DNA of 64,000 bases from Sulfurimonas sp. HSL3-1 (lineage in GTDB: Bacteria; Campylobacterota; Campylobacteria; Campylobacterales; Sulfurimonadaceae). Under the pieces are notes generated by a model, which saw only the letters and a program-made list of their open reading frames with translations, was not told the origin of the DNA and did not search any database. This document shows, one piece after another, positions 44,818-53,352 of this stretch. Where the stretch lies: assembly GCF_039645995.1 (NCBI RefSeq), contig NZ_CP147920.1, forward strand, positions 868,001 through 932,000, read 5' to 3'. The translations under genes were made by a program, and so were the position numbers. Within the stretch, counting starts at the first letter, position 1. Each line of letters opens with the position of its first letter.

Positions 44818-45609
44818 TTAGCACGGCGCGACGCCGAAACCGCTGCCGATGGCATTGCCGACGGCGTTGATCACCTCCGTCGTCACCCTGGCTTTGTTGA
44901 AGGCGATATCGCACAGGAAGGCGAAGACGACGAGCAGGTAGGCGAGAAAGCCGAAACCGGTGTAATCGTTATAGAGGATGGTATAGAACCAGTTCTGTTC
45001 CAGGAGGTAAAAATAGGAACAGACGGCACTCGACACCAGCAGAAGCATCCCGGGAAGGAACAGATGCGTGGTCGCCCGCGGTTTCAGGAATGAGACCAGG
45101 AAGAGCAGGAGAAATACGAGGGCGTTCACGCCGAGAAAGATCCGCACGTCCTTGGTGAGTTCGACGACGATCTGCATGTATTTCGCCTGCATAAAATCCG
45201 CCAGTTTCGCCTTGGCTGTTTCGGCATTGGCAATTTCAAAACGGATATAGCCCCTCAGGCGTTCTTCCCATTTTTCTCTGCATGCACAATCGAGATCGCG
45301 GACTTTGGAAAGCTGTTCGGCCATGAGGGCGGGCAGATCATGTCTGAGCATCTCCTTGTAAAGCGCCAGTTTGGCATCGGCCTGTTGCGTCAGCACCTGC
45401 GCCTTGCTCCCCAGCATCATTTCCAGTCTCCTCGATTTCGGCCATGCGATGGCGTCGATCTTTGCATCGGCTTCGCGCTGGAGTTTCCACTCAATGAACC
45501 CTTTGCCCGACTGCTCGATGGCCTGCGGGTCGGCAAACGTGAAAAAGAAAAGCGGCACAAAAAAAAGGACGCCCAGCAGTCCGAACCCCCGAAGCAGATA
45601 TTTTTTCAA
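44818..45609 (-). CDS. membrane protein of unknown function
   Basis: 263 residues from a TTG at 45609, with GGGGAAG upstream. One N-terminal span (about 7-25), a long charged exterior helical region (about 30-150, with CAC at a bend), then three more spans. I recognise no family. The C-terminus (NAVGNAIGSGFGVAPC) is glycine-rich and ends in cysteine. Neighbouring genes give no functional clue. Confidence 0.6.
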   Translation of the reverse strand: MKKYLLRGFGLLGVLFFVPLFFFTFADPQAIEQSGKGFIEWKLQREADAKIDAIAWPKSRRLEMMLGSKAQVLTQQADAKLALYKEMLRHDLPALMAEQLSKVRDLDCACREKWEERLRGYIRFEIANAETAKAKLADFMQAKYMQIVVELTKDVRIFLGVNALVFLLLFLVSFLKPRATTHLFLPGMLLLVSSAVCSYFYLLEQNWFYTILYNDYTGFGFLAYLLVVFAFLCDIAFNKARVTTEVINAVGNAIGSGFGVAPC

Positions 45610-45643
45610 GACGCTTCCCCGTGTTTAATGTGAACCATGCGCC

Positions 45644-45985
45644 TCAGGCATCCACTCTGTCCCCGTGGCTTGGCGGTGTAGAGACCACTAAAAATTCCAA
45701 ATCCAGCACGTGCTCGTTGTTCAGGGAGTGCGCAATCCCCGCGGGAATGTGAAAGCCTTCCCCGGGGGCCAGAAGGTATATTTCCCCGGAGACCTCAAGG
45801 GTGGCGATGCCGGAAAGTATATAGAAGAACTGCTCTGCACTGCTGTGGAGGTGACGGGTCTCCGATGCGCCCTGCGGCATGCGTTCGCGGATAACGTTGA
45901 GGTTGGCTGAAGCGGCCAGATGCCAACCGTCACAGTTCTCCCCCCATCCGTAATGATCGCTGTTTGTAATGGAAACGACGGGCAA
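45644..45985 (-). CDS. small cupin-domain protein
   Basis: 113 residues from a TTG at 45985, chosen because AAAGGAGG stands six to seven bases upstream; the longer frame to 46051 lacks a site. The cupin motifs are complete: ETRHLHSSAEQFFYILSG and GEGFHIPAGIAHSLNN, giving a metal site of histidines and glutamate. Cytoplasmic, with unknown ligand. Confidence 0.8.
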   Translation of the reverse strand: MPVVSITNSDHYGWGENCDGWHLAASANLNVIRERMPQGASETRHLHSSAEQFFYILSGIATLEVSGEIYLLAPGEGFHIPAGIAHSLNNEHVLDLEFLVVSTPPSHGDRVDA

Positions 45986-46225
45986 TGCAGCCTCCTTTAT
46001 TGACGATAATGAACTGTTATGCACTGCCGGAAGGACCGGATAACCGTGCATAAAGTATTTATGCCTTCTTCGGAACCGACGGGGAATGCTTCATTTTCTT
46101 GTTCATCTCCGAAAGAGATGATTCAGTTGTCAGCTATGATATCTCATTTTTTGGATACTGTTCATACGAGCATTCACGCTCAGATCTGCTTCGCAGCTTC
46201 ATCCGCTGCAGTATGCGGCCGATGC

Positions 46226-46915
46226 CTATCGCCATATCCCTTTTCGCTTCTGCTCTCTCAGAACAGCGAGAGCCTCTTCCCTGATGAGGCTGGGATTGAC
46301 CTCGAGGATCTCTTTAGCGACGGGCTGCAGTTCAGGGACGTCGCCGACCTTCATCGCCTCCAGTGCCATGCGGACCTTGAAATGCAATTTGGCATTACTG
46401 GACAGGGACCATTTTGCGGACGCCGCGGTGAGGAACAGGTTGATATCCTGACGCTCGTCCAGGTGCTTCAGCAAAGCAATGATCGCATAGAGATATTCAA
46501 AGTCGCCGGTGGTGAAAAAGCAGGCCCAGTACATGTCGACTTTGGCGGGGGAGAGGGGTGCTGCATCCAGCAGCGCACTCGGCGATCGGCGCAAGGAGTG
46601 CATTAAGAGCGATTTGGCCGGTTCCCTGATGCCCTGTATTGTCTTCTCCCACTGCGCTTTCCGGGAAGCGTCATACATGGAAAAGAGCGAACTGAACGAC
46701 ATGAGCATCAGGGCTTTCGCATTTGGATTGGAGGCCATCTCGGAGGAGCCGAAAAAAGTAATGGCGCTGTCAATAAGCTCCGGTTGGGGATGGAGATAGA
46801 ATGTATGAACGAAACCCTGGAATTCATTCATCGTTGTAATGTTTTCAAGCTTTTGGGTTGCGTGCACGGCGATGCTCAACAGAAGGACGAACGATAAAAC
46901 AAGAAGCTTTTTCAT
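46226..46915 (-). CDS. secreted protein of unknown function
   Basis: 229 residues with a signal peptide (MKKLLVLSFVLLLSIAVHA, cleaved after about 19) and a good AAAGGAG site. The mature part is helical with repeat-like segments (PAKSLLMHSLRRSPSALL; EYLYAIIALLKHLDERQDINLFL; LQPVAKEILEVNPSLIREEALAVL), suggesting an alpha-solenoid, but no family is recognised. Likely periplasmic. Confidence 0.6.
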   Translation of the reverse strand: MKKLLVLSFVLLLSIAVHATQKLENITTMNEFQGFVHTFYLHPQPELIDSAITFFGSSEMASNPNAKALMLMSFSSLFSMYDASRKAQWEKTIQGIREPAKSLLMHSLRRSPSALLDAAPLSPAKVDMYWACFFTTGDFEYLYAIIALLKHLDERQDINLFLTAASAKWSLSSNAKLHFKVRMALEAMKVGDVPELQPVAKEILEVNPSLIREEALAVLREQKRKGIWR

Positions 46916-47331
46916 GTCTACTCCTTTGTAGCCGACACTCTCCAGACGCTACAGCACTATAGCAGGACGAGCTTTGTCGTTGCCGTAAGGCGCCCAACAA
47001 CTAACAGATAAGAACCATTGTACATGTTCAAACTTATTCCAACCAAAACTATTCATGTTAATTCTACCTGAATCGACTGTTTTGTGCATGGCTTGAGGAG
47101 AAACGAATGTACCATCCTTCGATGCGGATGACGGGGGAACCCACGTCTATGCAGGTTTTTGGGCGGGGTTGTGGAATGGATAGCGCAGAAGACATGGAAA
47201 CAAAACGTGAGGACTCTCCCGATCGTTGCAAACGGCAACGGCATTGAAATATGGAATTTAAGCAAATCGAATAAACGGTAATATACAATATATGATGCTT
47301 AGAAACATAAAGTAAAAAGGAGGTGGATCAG
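46916..47331. other. 416-base intergenic region
   Basis: Divergent region between two secreted-protein genes. A possible small frame at 47107-47247 (46 codons, GAGGAG upstream) has atypical composition and is not called. The stretch TATGCAGGTTTTTGGGCGGG near 47149 would read YAGFWAG, loosely like the start of RDD-domain proteins, so a decayed gene is conceivable. An AT-rich block at 47275-47315 probably holds the promoter of the 47332 gene. Confidence 0.35.
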
Positions 47332-48480
47332 ATGATGAGAGTACTTATTGTGGCGATCTTTTTACTGACAGGAGGGATAACAATGGCATCGGAATTAACA
47401 CAGGAAGAGCAGATCAGGCAGTTGGAGGACGAGACCAAGCTTTTAACGAAAAAATCGGCATTGGTACAAGCGCAAAAAGCATTGGCGGATGCCGAGGCGG
47501 AGATGGATTCTGCGCAACTTCAAAAGATCAAAGCGGCACTGAGCGAGTGGAAGCTGCCCGAGGGGAACAAGGGGACGGTGACGGTCTCGGATGGGAAGGA
47601 TAACATGGCGCTGCTTCGGAGCAAGCGCCCGATGCTGGCGTTGATGGACGAGATTGCCGATACGCTGGTCGATCTCTGCCCTGAAGGAGCCGTTCTGGTC
47701 TCGGAGGCGGAACTGAAAAAGGCATATATGTCAGCGTACACGCTCCGTATGATCGACGAATCGATTGCGGCGCTGCAAAGCTTCAATGCGCAAGCGACGC
47801 AGCCCTCGCAGGGGGAATCCATGAAAATGCAGGGAATGGCCGCTGCGATATCGTTGCTTGGCGTCGTCCCGGAGGTCATCGAGAGTGTTTCCAAACTCTT
47901 TCGCGTTGACCGCTCCATCACGGTGTTCAATGATGAAGCGGAGGCGGAAACGATCCTGAAAAATCTGCTGGATTCAAAAGCGAAAAGCAGATTTGTGACC
48001 CATCCGGCAGCCGTGGGCGGCAGAGCCCAAAAGGAGGCAGAAGCACTGTTGGAAAAAAGAACCACTATGAGCCGCGAACTCGGCGCTGCCATGATAAACC
48101 TGGAACGCGCTAAAAAGACGTCGGAGGGCGATGGCGCCGTTTTGGCCATGATAGAGACGGACATTCAGCATGCCAAAGCACTGCTGGAGACCCTGAATAA
48201 GAGCGAGGAGTTCTGGAATCAGGTTGAGGGGCAGATGATCGCATCGTCGATCAAGGAGAAGGATCTTCTTTTTCTGAAAACGTCGGTCCAGACGCTCCAG
48301 GTTAAAGAGTCGCGTTGGTATGCGAGTGACAAGTTGTTTGCCGTCGGTGAAGTGCAGGTCCTTTACCGGCTGACAGACCCCGATGGGGCGGTGAAGAAGG
48401 CCGGTGTCATTTTGAAATCTTCCAGGGCGGAAAATCTGTGCCTCGATAGGCTGCAACCTGCTGACTGGTCGCGGCCGTAA
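47332..48480 (+). CDS. secreted coiled-coil protein of unknown function
   Basis: 382 residues from the ATG at 47332, with AAAAAGGAGGTG upstream. A signal peptide (about 1-20) is followed by a coiled coil (EEQIRQLEDETKLLTKKSALVQAQKALADAEAEM) and mixed helical regions. A hydrophobic patch (GMAAAISLLGVVPEVIESVSKLF) in the middle may be membrane-associated. I recognise no family. It is probably periplasmic, with no clear partner nearby. Confidence 0.65.
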   Translation: MMRVLIVAIFLLTGGITMASELTQEEQIRQLEDETKLLTKKSALVQAQKALADAEAEMDSAQLQKIKAALSEWKLPEGNKGTVTVSDGKDNMALLRSKRPMLALMDEIADTLVDLCPEGAVLVSEAELKKAYMSAYTLRMIDESIAALQSFNAQATQPSQGESMKMQGMAAAISLLGVVPEVIESVSKLFRVDRSITVFNDEAEAETILKNLLDSKAKSRFVTHPAAVGGRAQKEAEALLEKRTTMSRELGAAMINLERAKKTSEGDGAVLAMIETDIQHAKALLETLNKSEEFWNQVEGQMIASSIKEKDLLFLKTSVQTLQVKESRWYASDKLFAVGEVQVLYRLTDPDGAVKKAGVILKSSRAENLCLDRLQPADWSRP

Positions 48481-48507
48481 CGGGCAGTCTTCTGTCGGGA
48501 ACTGTGA

Positions 48508-48648
48508 TCAAAGGAACGCCTGTTTATGCAGGGTTCTAAACGCGGCGTTGAGGCCGTCATTTATTTGAATAGAGCGGTTCATCCACCTGCTCATGCCACG
48601 TTTCATCTAAAGGATGGAACGTCCGGAATATGCCTTGACATTTCCGTA
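48508..48648 (-). pseudogene. decayed 3' end of an acyl-CoA-dehydrogenase-like gene
   Basis: Read on the minus strand, 46 codons end in NDGLNAAFRTLHKQAFL-stop. This matches the C-terminus of the gene at 54673-55560 (NANGLNTTLKNLYKQAFL). Upstream, SGRSIL-stop-MKR lines up with GGSSVLATER, with one internal stop. At DNA level CCTGTTTAT.CAG and TTGAG.CCGT are shared. Nothing of the 5' part remains. It abuts the end of the DUF255 gene. A remnant of a paralogue or of a recombination event. Confidence 0.7.
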
Positions 48649-48658
48649 CGCGGGTCAG

Positions 48659-50599
48659 TCAGTATGAAAATTTTTCCCGGATGGTGTCGGCGATTTCCAC
48701 CGGCGTTTTCAACTGTGCGAAACAGCTCTGTGTCCCGCAGAGCATGTAATTTTTGTTATGGGTGGCTTTGACGCGAACGTAGGGGTAGGTAACCTCGGCC
48801 AGGGAAGGGGCGGCGTCCGCCAGTTTGTCGGCATTGGCTTTGACAAGCAGGTCTTCGAAGCGGTAGCGGATCGCCTGGTTGAAGAGGTGGGGGTAGCTGA
48901 TGGGCGCTTTCGCCAGGTTGGCGGAGTAGAACTGCAGGGTTGTGAAGGCGAATTGCCGGTAGCTGTCATCCTGGAGAATGCCGAGGCTCAGCAGCAGATC
49001 GACGATCACGCCGATGGAACCGGGGTAGAGCGCGTCTGCCGGGTCCGCCTCCGTCGTGAACGCCCCGCGGCTCAAATACCAGCGTCTGTTCTCATAGAAG
49101 ATATCCAGCGCATGGTCGGCCATCCGCTGCGCCTGCATGAGCCAGACGTTGTCATAAGTCGCTTCATACGCTTTGATAAACGCGGTGCCGAGGTAGGCGT
49201 AATCTTCCAAAAAGGCGCCGACCTTCGGGGTGCTGTGAATGAGGCCCGAGTGAAAGAGCGCTCCCTGGGGCATCACAAAATCCATAAGCGCCTCCAGCGC
49301 ATCGACGGCCTTTTGCGTGTAGATGGGGTCGGATTTCCCCAGCTCAAAGAGGCCGCGGATCATCATCGCGCTCCACGAGGTCTGGACTTTGCGGTCGATA
49401 AAGGGGTATTCGCGCGCTTCTCTCAGGGAGAGGAACACGTCCCGCACGGCATCGAACCACTCCGGTCGGTCAGCGGGCGACTCGAGCCAGACGATGTTGC
49501 GGCCCATGAAGTTGCCCTCTGGCGTCACATGCAAGGTGGCGAGGATCGTTTCCGTATCGTCCGCACTGAACCCGTGTTCGAGCAGTGCGGTTTTGGCCGT
49601 GTCGTAGTCAAACGTGTAGTAGATGCCCTGCTTGCCTTCGGTGTCGGCATCGCTGGCGGAGTAGAAGAGGCCGTCTTCTTGCATTTTCCCGGTCATAAAG
49701 TCGGCGACCTCTTTGGCAATGAGGGTATAGCTCGCGTCATTCAACATACGTCCGGCACGGGCATAAAGCTCGCAGTGCAACCCGTTGTCGAAGGTCATCT
49801 TCTCAAAACGTGGCACCAGCCAATCTACATCGGTACTGTAGCGGCAGAAGCCGCCGTCGATGAGGTCGTACATGCCGCCCCGGTGCATCGCCGATAGGGT
49901 CTGCGTCAACATCTTCTCGGCATCGGGATTGTTTTGCAGCAGCGAGATGTCCAGCAGCGCGTTGAGGGTGTAGATCTGAGGGAATTTCAGATCATTCGAA
50001 AAGCCGCCGCTGTTCGGCTCGAAAATGCGCAGCGCCTGTTTGACGAAGCGCTGGGTCAAAGTGGCATTGAGCTGTTTTACCTCGACGGCTTGCGAGGCGG
50101 GTTTGTCCAGATAGGCCTGGATCTCGTCAGCGCTTTTGAACAGGCTCTCATCTTTTTGCGCCACTTTGGTCGCAATGAGTTTAGAGAGCTCCGTGAAACC
50201 GATCTTCTCTCCGCGGGAGTCCGGCGTGATGTAGGTACCGGCAAAGATGGGCCGGTTGTCCGGCGTGCAGAAGACGGAAGTGGGCCATCCGCTCGGTTTG
50301 CGGTTCAACAGGTGGTGGACCTCCTGGTAATATTTGTCGATATCCGGGCGCTCTTCACGATCAACTTTGATGCAGATATAGTGTTCGTTCAGGATCGCGG
50401 CGATTGTTTCATTGCTGAACACGTCGTGCTCCATGGCGTGGCACCAGTGGCAGGTGCTGTAGCCTATAGAGATGAAAATAGGGCGTGCTTCCGTACGGGC
50501 GCGTTCGAACGCTTCGTCGCACCAGGGATACCAGTCTATGGGGTTGTCTTTGTGTTGCTGCAGATAGGGGGAGTCTTCGAGTTCAAGTCTGTTGGGCAT
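48659..50599 (-). CDS. thioredoxin-domain protein of the DUF255/YyaL family
   Basis: 646 residues from the ATG at 50599. An N-terminal thioredoxin-like domain carries [16 protein letters not shown], with C50 and C53 as the CxxC pair. A long alpha/alpha-toroid region resembling glycosidase or cellobiose-epimerase folds follows (for example [33 protein letters not shown]). Family members (YyaL, spermatogenesis-associated protein 20) have unknown function. Length is normal. Confidence 0.9.
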   Translation of the reverse strand: MPNRLELEDSPYLQQHKDNPIDWYPWCDEAFERARTEARPIFISIGYSTCHWCHAMEHDVFSNETIAAILNEHYICIKVDREERPDIDKYYQEVHHLLNRKPSGWPTSVFCTPDNRPIFAGTYITPDSRGEKIGFTELSKLIATKVAQKDESLFKSADEIQAYLDKPASQAVEVKQLNATLTQRFVKQALRIFEPNSGGFSNDLKFPQIYTLNALLDISLLQNNPDAEKMLTQTLSAMHRGGMYDLIDGGFCRYSTDVDWLVPRFEKMTFDNGLHCELYARAGRMLNDASYTLIAKEVADFMTGKMQEDGLFYSASDADTEGKQGIYYTFDYDTAKTALLEHGFSADDTETILATLHVTPEGNFMGRNIVWLESPADRPEWFDAVRDVFLSLREAREYPFIDRKVQTSWSAMMIRGLFELGKSDPIYTQKAVDALEALMDFVMPQGALFHSGLIHSTPKVGAFLEDYAYLGTAFIKAYEATYDNVWLMQAQRMADHALDIFYENRRWYLSRGAFTTEADPADALYPGSIGVIVDLLLSLGILQDDSYRQFAFTTLQFYSANLAKAPISYPHLFNQAIRYRFEDLLVKANADKLADAAPSLAEVTYPYVRVKATHNKNYMLCGTQSCFAQLKTPVEIADTIREKFSY

Positions 50600-50763
50600 G
50601 GGCTTCCGATCTGTTTTGGGAAAGGACTTTAACAAACGAGTTTATGTTTGTGTCGCGCGTATTGCGTATTGAGCGATAGTCCTTTACTTTTGTGCGATGT
50701 GCAAGTTCCGCTCTTTTGGTCTTAACGCCCTTTTTTTGATTCGACTACATATGTGTAAGACAA

Positions 50764-51087
50764 TCATGCGTGCGATAAGTGATGTGTTTCTATGATCTCG
50801 GTAAATGCCGCTTGGAGCACTGCTTCGTCCGGGAGCTCACCGCGCGCTGCTTTGCCCCGAAGATCGTAGAGCTCAAAAAGACGTGCAACATCTTCTTGTT
50901 TTAATTCGAAGCCTTTTGCTTCGATTGACCGCAGAAGTCCTTCGCTGACAGCAATTTGGTGTTCTTTATTTGCCACTGTCCACGCTTCACCCATGTACCA
51001 GTAGACAACCATGTCAGTGACCGGATAATGTCCTTTTTTGATGTAGGTGTAGTCGTTAAAATATCGTTCCAGTCTATCCAATTGCAT
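50764..51087 (-). CDS. small hypothetical protein
   Basis: 107 residues from the ATG at 51087; AGGAGG stands six bases upstream, whereas the ATG at 51093 abuts that site. Soluble and helical (RLERYFNDYTYIKKGHYPVTDMVVYWYMGEAWTVANKEHQIAVSEGLLRSIEAKGFEL). I recognise no family. It lies 96 bases downstream of trxC on the same strand and may be co-transcribed. Confidence 0.6.
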   Translation of the reverse strand: MQLDRLERYFNDYTYIKKGHYPVTDMVVYWYMGEAWTVANKEHQIAVSEGLLRSIEAKGFELKQEDVARLFELYDLRGKAARGELPDEAVLQAAFTEIIETHHLSHA

Positions 51088-51182
51088 CAGCATCCTCCTG
51101 GCTCACATAACAGGAGGTGTGCAAAAGTCAGTCTATGCGTTAGAAAAAGGGCAAAAATAGGGACAAGCCTGACGGCATGATA

Positions 51183-51617
51183 TTAGACGATGTACTTCCC
51201 GGTCCACTTGTGGATCTCTTCCACGCTCATCGCCCTGCTTCTGCGGTTGATCTCATACCCGTTTTTAAAGAGAATGAGTGTCGGGACGGAGCGGATGTTA
51301 TAACGTGATGCAAGTAAATTTTGCACATCGGTATCGACTTTGAGGAAACGGGCCTTCATCGGCAGGGCTGTGGCCGCCTCTTCGAATGCCGGGGCCATCG
51401 TGCGGCAGGGACCGCACCAGGGCGCCCAGAAATCGACTACTACCACGATGTCGCTGTTCCAGATATGTTTGATAAATGCCGCTTCGTCCACGCCGACCGG
51501 TTTCGTCTCCAGCAGCGAAGCCCTGCAGTGAGTGCAGTCGGCTTCGCTGTAGTGCTCCTGTATAGGAATGGTGTTGATCTCGCCGCAATGGGGACAGACC
51601 ATTTTTTGTGTATCCAT
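51183..51617 (-). CDS. trxC: thioredoxin 2 (TrxC type)
   Basis: 144 residues from the ATG at 51617. An N-terminal zinc ribbon (C8, C11, C28, C31) precedes a thioredoxin domain with the active site WCGPC (C68, C71) and the cis-proline segment RSVPTLILFKNG. This two-part plan is that of TrxC, a cytoplasmic reductase induced by oxidative stress in E. coli. It marks the edge of normal GC composition before the AT-rich island. Confidence 0.93.
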   Translation of the reverse strand: MDTQKMVCPHCGEINTIPIQEHYSEADCTHCRASLLETKPVGVDEAAFIKHIWNSDIVVVVDFWAPWCGPCRTMAPAFEEAATALPMKARFLKVDTDVQNLLASRYNIRSVPTLILFKNGYEINRRSRAMSVEEIHKWTGKYIV

Positions 51618-51779
51618 GACGTTATGCCTTCTGTGTCTCGATTTCTTTCTGCTTCTCCCTTGCAAGTTTCAAACTATGAAAGATGAAACAGTACATCTGG
51701 GATTGCCAAGGCTTTGTCTTTGAATACGCGTGTAATAAAGTTCGACTTCTGAACATAGCGTCCAGGTGCGATAGGATCG

Positions 51780-51848
51780 GGCTAAGGTTCAAAAGGAGCC
51801 AACAAATTACCCTTGGGGCAATTTATTGGCTCCTCTGATTTGTTAGGG
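51780..51848 (-). other. attC-like palindromic element at the end of the 51782 gene
   Basis: On the minus strand, CCCTAAC begins a 69-nt palindrome: AGGAGCCAA ... AAATT ... AATTT ... TTGGCTCCT, followed by TTTTGAACCTTAG. The ends resemble integron attC boxes, but the right core reads CTT rather than GTT. The hairpin plus TTTT could equally be a terminator. The last codons and stop of the upstream gene lie inside it. Confidence 0.4.
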
Positions 51849-52273
51849 CTATGTTCGAATATATTTAAGTGGACATGGTAAATGTCATTATTTAATTCTA
51901 GTACTGGCTCATATTCCCGTACCAAGTAAGGCTTGTGGGATATTTCCAAATTAAAGTTGTCCAGCCATTGTATAGTTGGTCTTTCATGCACTTGTGAATG
52001 CCAAACTTGCCAACGATTTCCCAATTTATCGGTGCCTTTTTGAGCTTGGAGAGTCAAATAATAGATAGGGAATGTATTTGTTTCAGTAGAAATACCCCGT
52101 TCAAGAACAGCAATTACAATTCCATTGGGGCTAGGGTGTTTGCTGACAACTGACACGTCAAGATCCTTCTTGACTTTTCCTGCCAATATCAAGTATATAC
52201 TCATTCCAAGTAAAGAGACAACTCCGATCAGTGCCAAAATATTTTTGGTAAATCTCCATGCTTGCATGTGCAT
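51782..52273 (-). CDS. membrane-anchored protein of unknown function
   Basis: 163 residues from the ATG at 52273, which lies on the last base of an attC-like box (GTTAGAATG); a TTG at 52294 falls inside a hairpin arm and is rejected. One N-terminal span (ILALIGVVSLLGMSIYLILAG) and an exterior domain (VIAVLERGISTETNTFPIYYLTLQAQ). No family recognised. AT-rich codon use unlike the flanking genes. The 3' end is encoded by a palindrome. Confidence 0.55.
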   Translation of the reverse strand: MHMQAWRFTKNILALIGVVSLLGMSIYLILAGKVKKDLDVSVVSKHPSPNGIVIAVLERGISTETNTFPIYYLTLQAQKGTDKLGNRWQVWHSQVHERPTIQWLDNFNLEISHKPYLVREYEPVLELNNDIYHVHLNIFEHSPNKSEEPINCPKGNLLAPFEP

Positions 52274-52345
52274 TCTAACGCTTGTACACACCAATAAGAA
52301 ACCTGCGTGAAGGTTTCTTATTGGTGGTGCCGTGATTGGTTAGAT
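52273..52345 (-). other. attC-like recombination site
   Basis: Minus strand, 73 nt: ATCTAAC (fits RYYYAAC) two bases after the stop of the 52348 gene, then a perfect 14-bp stem CCAATAAGAAACCT-6 nt-AGGTTTCTTATTGG, then ACAAGC-GTTAGAA (fits GTTRRRY except the last base). The two ends are complementary at six of seven positions, and CAAGCGTTAGA is what many integron attC sites carry. The next gene's ATG begins at the last base. A strong terminator is the alternative. Confidence 0.5.
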
Positions 52346-52347
52346 CT

Positions 52348-53196
52348 TTAACGTTCATCGAAGCTCACCCATACATATTTTTCTAATACAGTTTGAACAG
52401 ATTTTATATCCACTTTTTTTCCTGCCTGAATTGTGCCGACAACCTTCCCAGAGTTTTCTTCGAGGATAGGTATTTTGGTACTTGATATAACTTTATTTTT
52501 GAATGAAACTTGAAGGCCTTTCATGACTGGTACTTTTGTTTTTATTTCTCTAGTTTCATATCGGATAGATGGGGGCTGCTCTCGAACTAAAACAGCTTTT
52601 GTAGCTAATGCTGATTGGTTTGCCGTAGGTAACGTATCTACGTCTTTATGTTCTAAATTGAAATTTTTACTAGACCATACCCACTCACCATTTTCATTTT
52701 TCCCCCCTTCTCCGTAAAGAGCAAATCCATGTAGCTTTGGAGTCTCACTTATGACTTTGAAGTTTTTATGCTTGTTGGTCTTGATTTGTTTCAATAGTAA
52801 GTTGAACTTTTCTTCGTAAGCCGCTGAAACTTCGGCAATTTTTTGATCCATTTTTGCATTGGCCTGAGACCGGGCTTCTACCATCAGTTCTTCAAGTCTA
52901 GCATCAACTTGTGTTTCTACGTCTCTCTGCAATTCAGGAATGACGCTTTTAGCAATAGCTTCGGCAACCTTCGTGCCCCCAATATCGACAATTTCCTTGT
53001 AACTTTGGTAGCCTATGGCACCTAAGAGTAATGCAACAAAAAGACTAAAATATTTAGCAGTAGTAGATAGCTTCTCTTTTGCAGCTAGATAGACTCGTTG
53101 TGCTAGAACATTTTCTACCTCAGGTAAAATCTGGTCAATTTTTGTTTCAATTGATTTGAGGCGAACATCTATTTTTGATGTATTTTTTTCATCCAT
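52348..53196 (-). CDS. membrane-anchored coiled-coil protein of unknown function
   Basis: 282 residues, AAGGAGAG before the ATG. A short cytoplasmic coiled coil (about 5-35), one span (about 48-64), a long charged helical region (about 75-145, VETQVDARLEELMVEARSQANAKMDQKIAEVSAAYEE) and a C-terminal domain (VVGTIQAGKKVDIKSVQTVLEKYVWVSF) that resembles a bacterial SH3 fold. No family recognised. AT-rich; lies between a DUF900-like hydrolase gene and an attC-like site. Confidence 0.6.
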   Translation of the reverse strand: MDEKNTSKIDVRLKSIETKIDQILPEVENVLAQRVYLAAKEKLSTTAKYFSLFVALLLGAIGYQSYKEIVDIGGTKVAEAIAKSVIPELQRDVETQVDARLEELMVEARSQANAKMDQKIAEVSAAYEEKFNLLLKQIKTNKHKNFKVISETPKLHGFALYGEGGKNENGEWVWSSKNFNLEHKDVDTLPTANQSALATKAVLVREQPPSIRYETREIKTKVPVMKGLQVSFKNKVISSTKIPILEENSGKVVGTIQAGKKVDIKSVQTVLEKYVWVSFDER

Positions 53197-53214
53197 AAAA
53201 ACTCTCCTTATTAA

Positions 53215-53285
53215 ACCAAACGTTTAAAATAAGCAATCAAAAGGTCGTCCGCGGGTTTTTGATTGGGTTTCTCTATTGTTCTTAT
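53215..53285 (-). other. palindromic element after the hydrolase gene, possibly a degenerate attC
   Basis: About 71 nt. CAATCAAAA (53234-53242) and TTTTGATTG (53257-53265) form a perfect 9-bp stem around a GC-rich loop. AAGAAC and GTTTGG stand at equal distance outside the stem, where attC sites have their AAC and GTT cores, but the full consensus is not met. Its length matches the two better elements in this island. Confidence 0.3.
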
Positions 53286-53352
53286 CTACCAATAAACAGA
53301 TTCAAAAACATGTAAGAATCACAAGAAATTTTTTGTCCGTATTTAGAACTTG

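Noticed and set aside
47107-47247. 46-codon frame with GAGGAG upstream
   Set aside because: Composition (many Met, Arg, Cys) is unlike neighbouring proteins and no homology is recognised.
48526-48771. 81-codon plus-strand frame
   Set aside because: It overlaps the decayed acyl-CoA-dehydrogenase tail and the end of the DUF255 gene on the other strand; the minus reading explains the sequence better.
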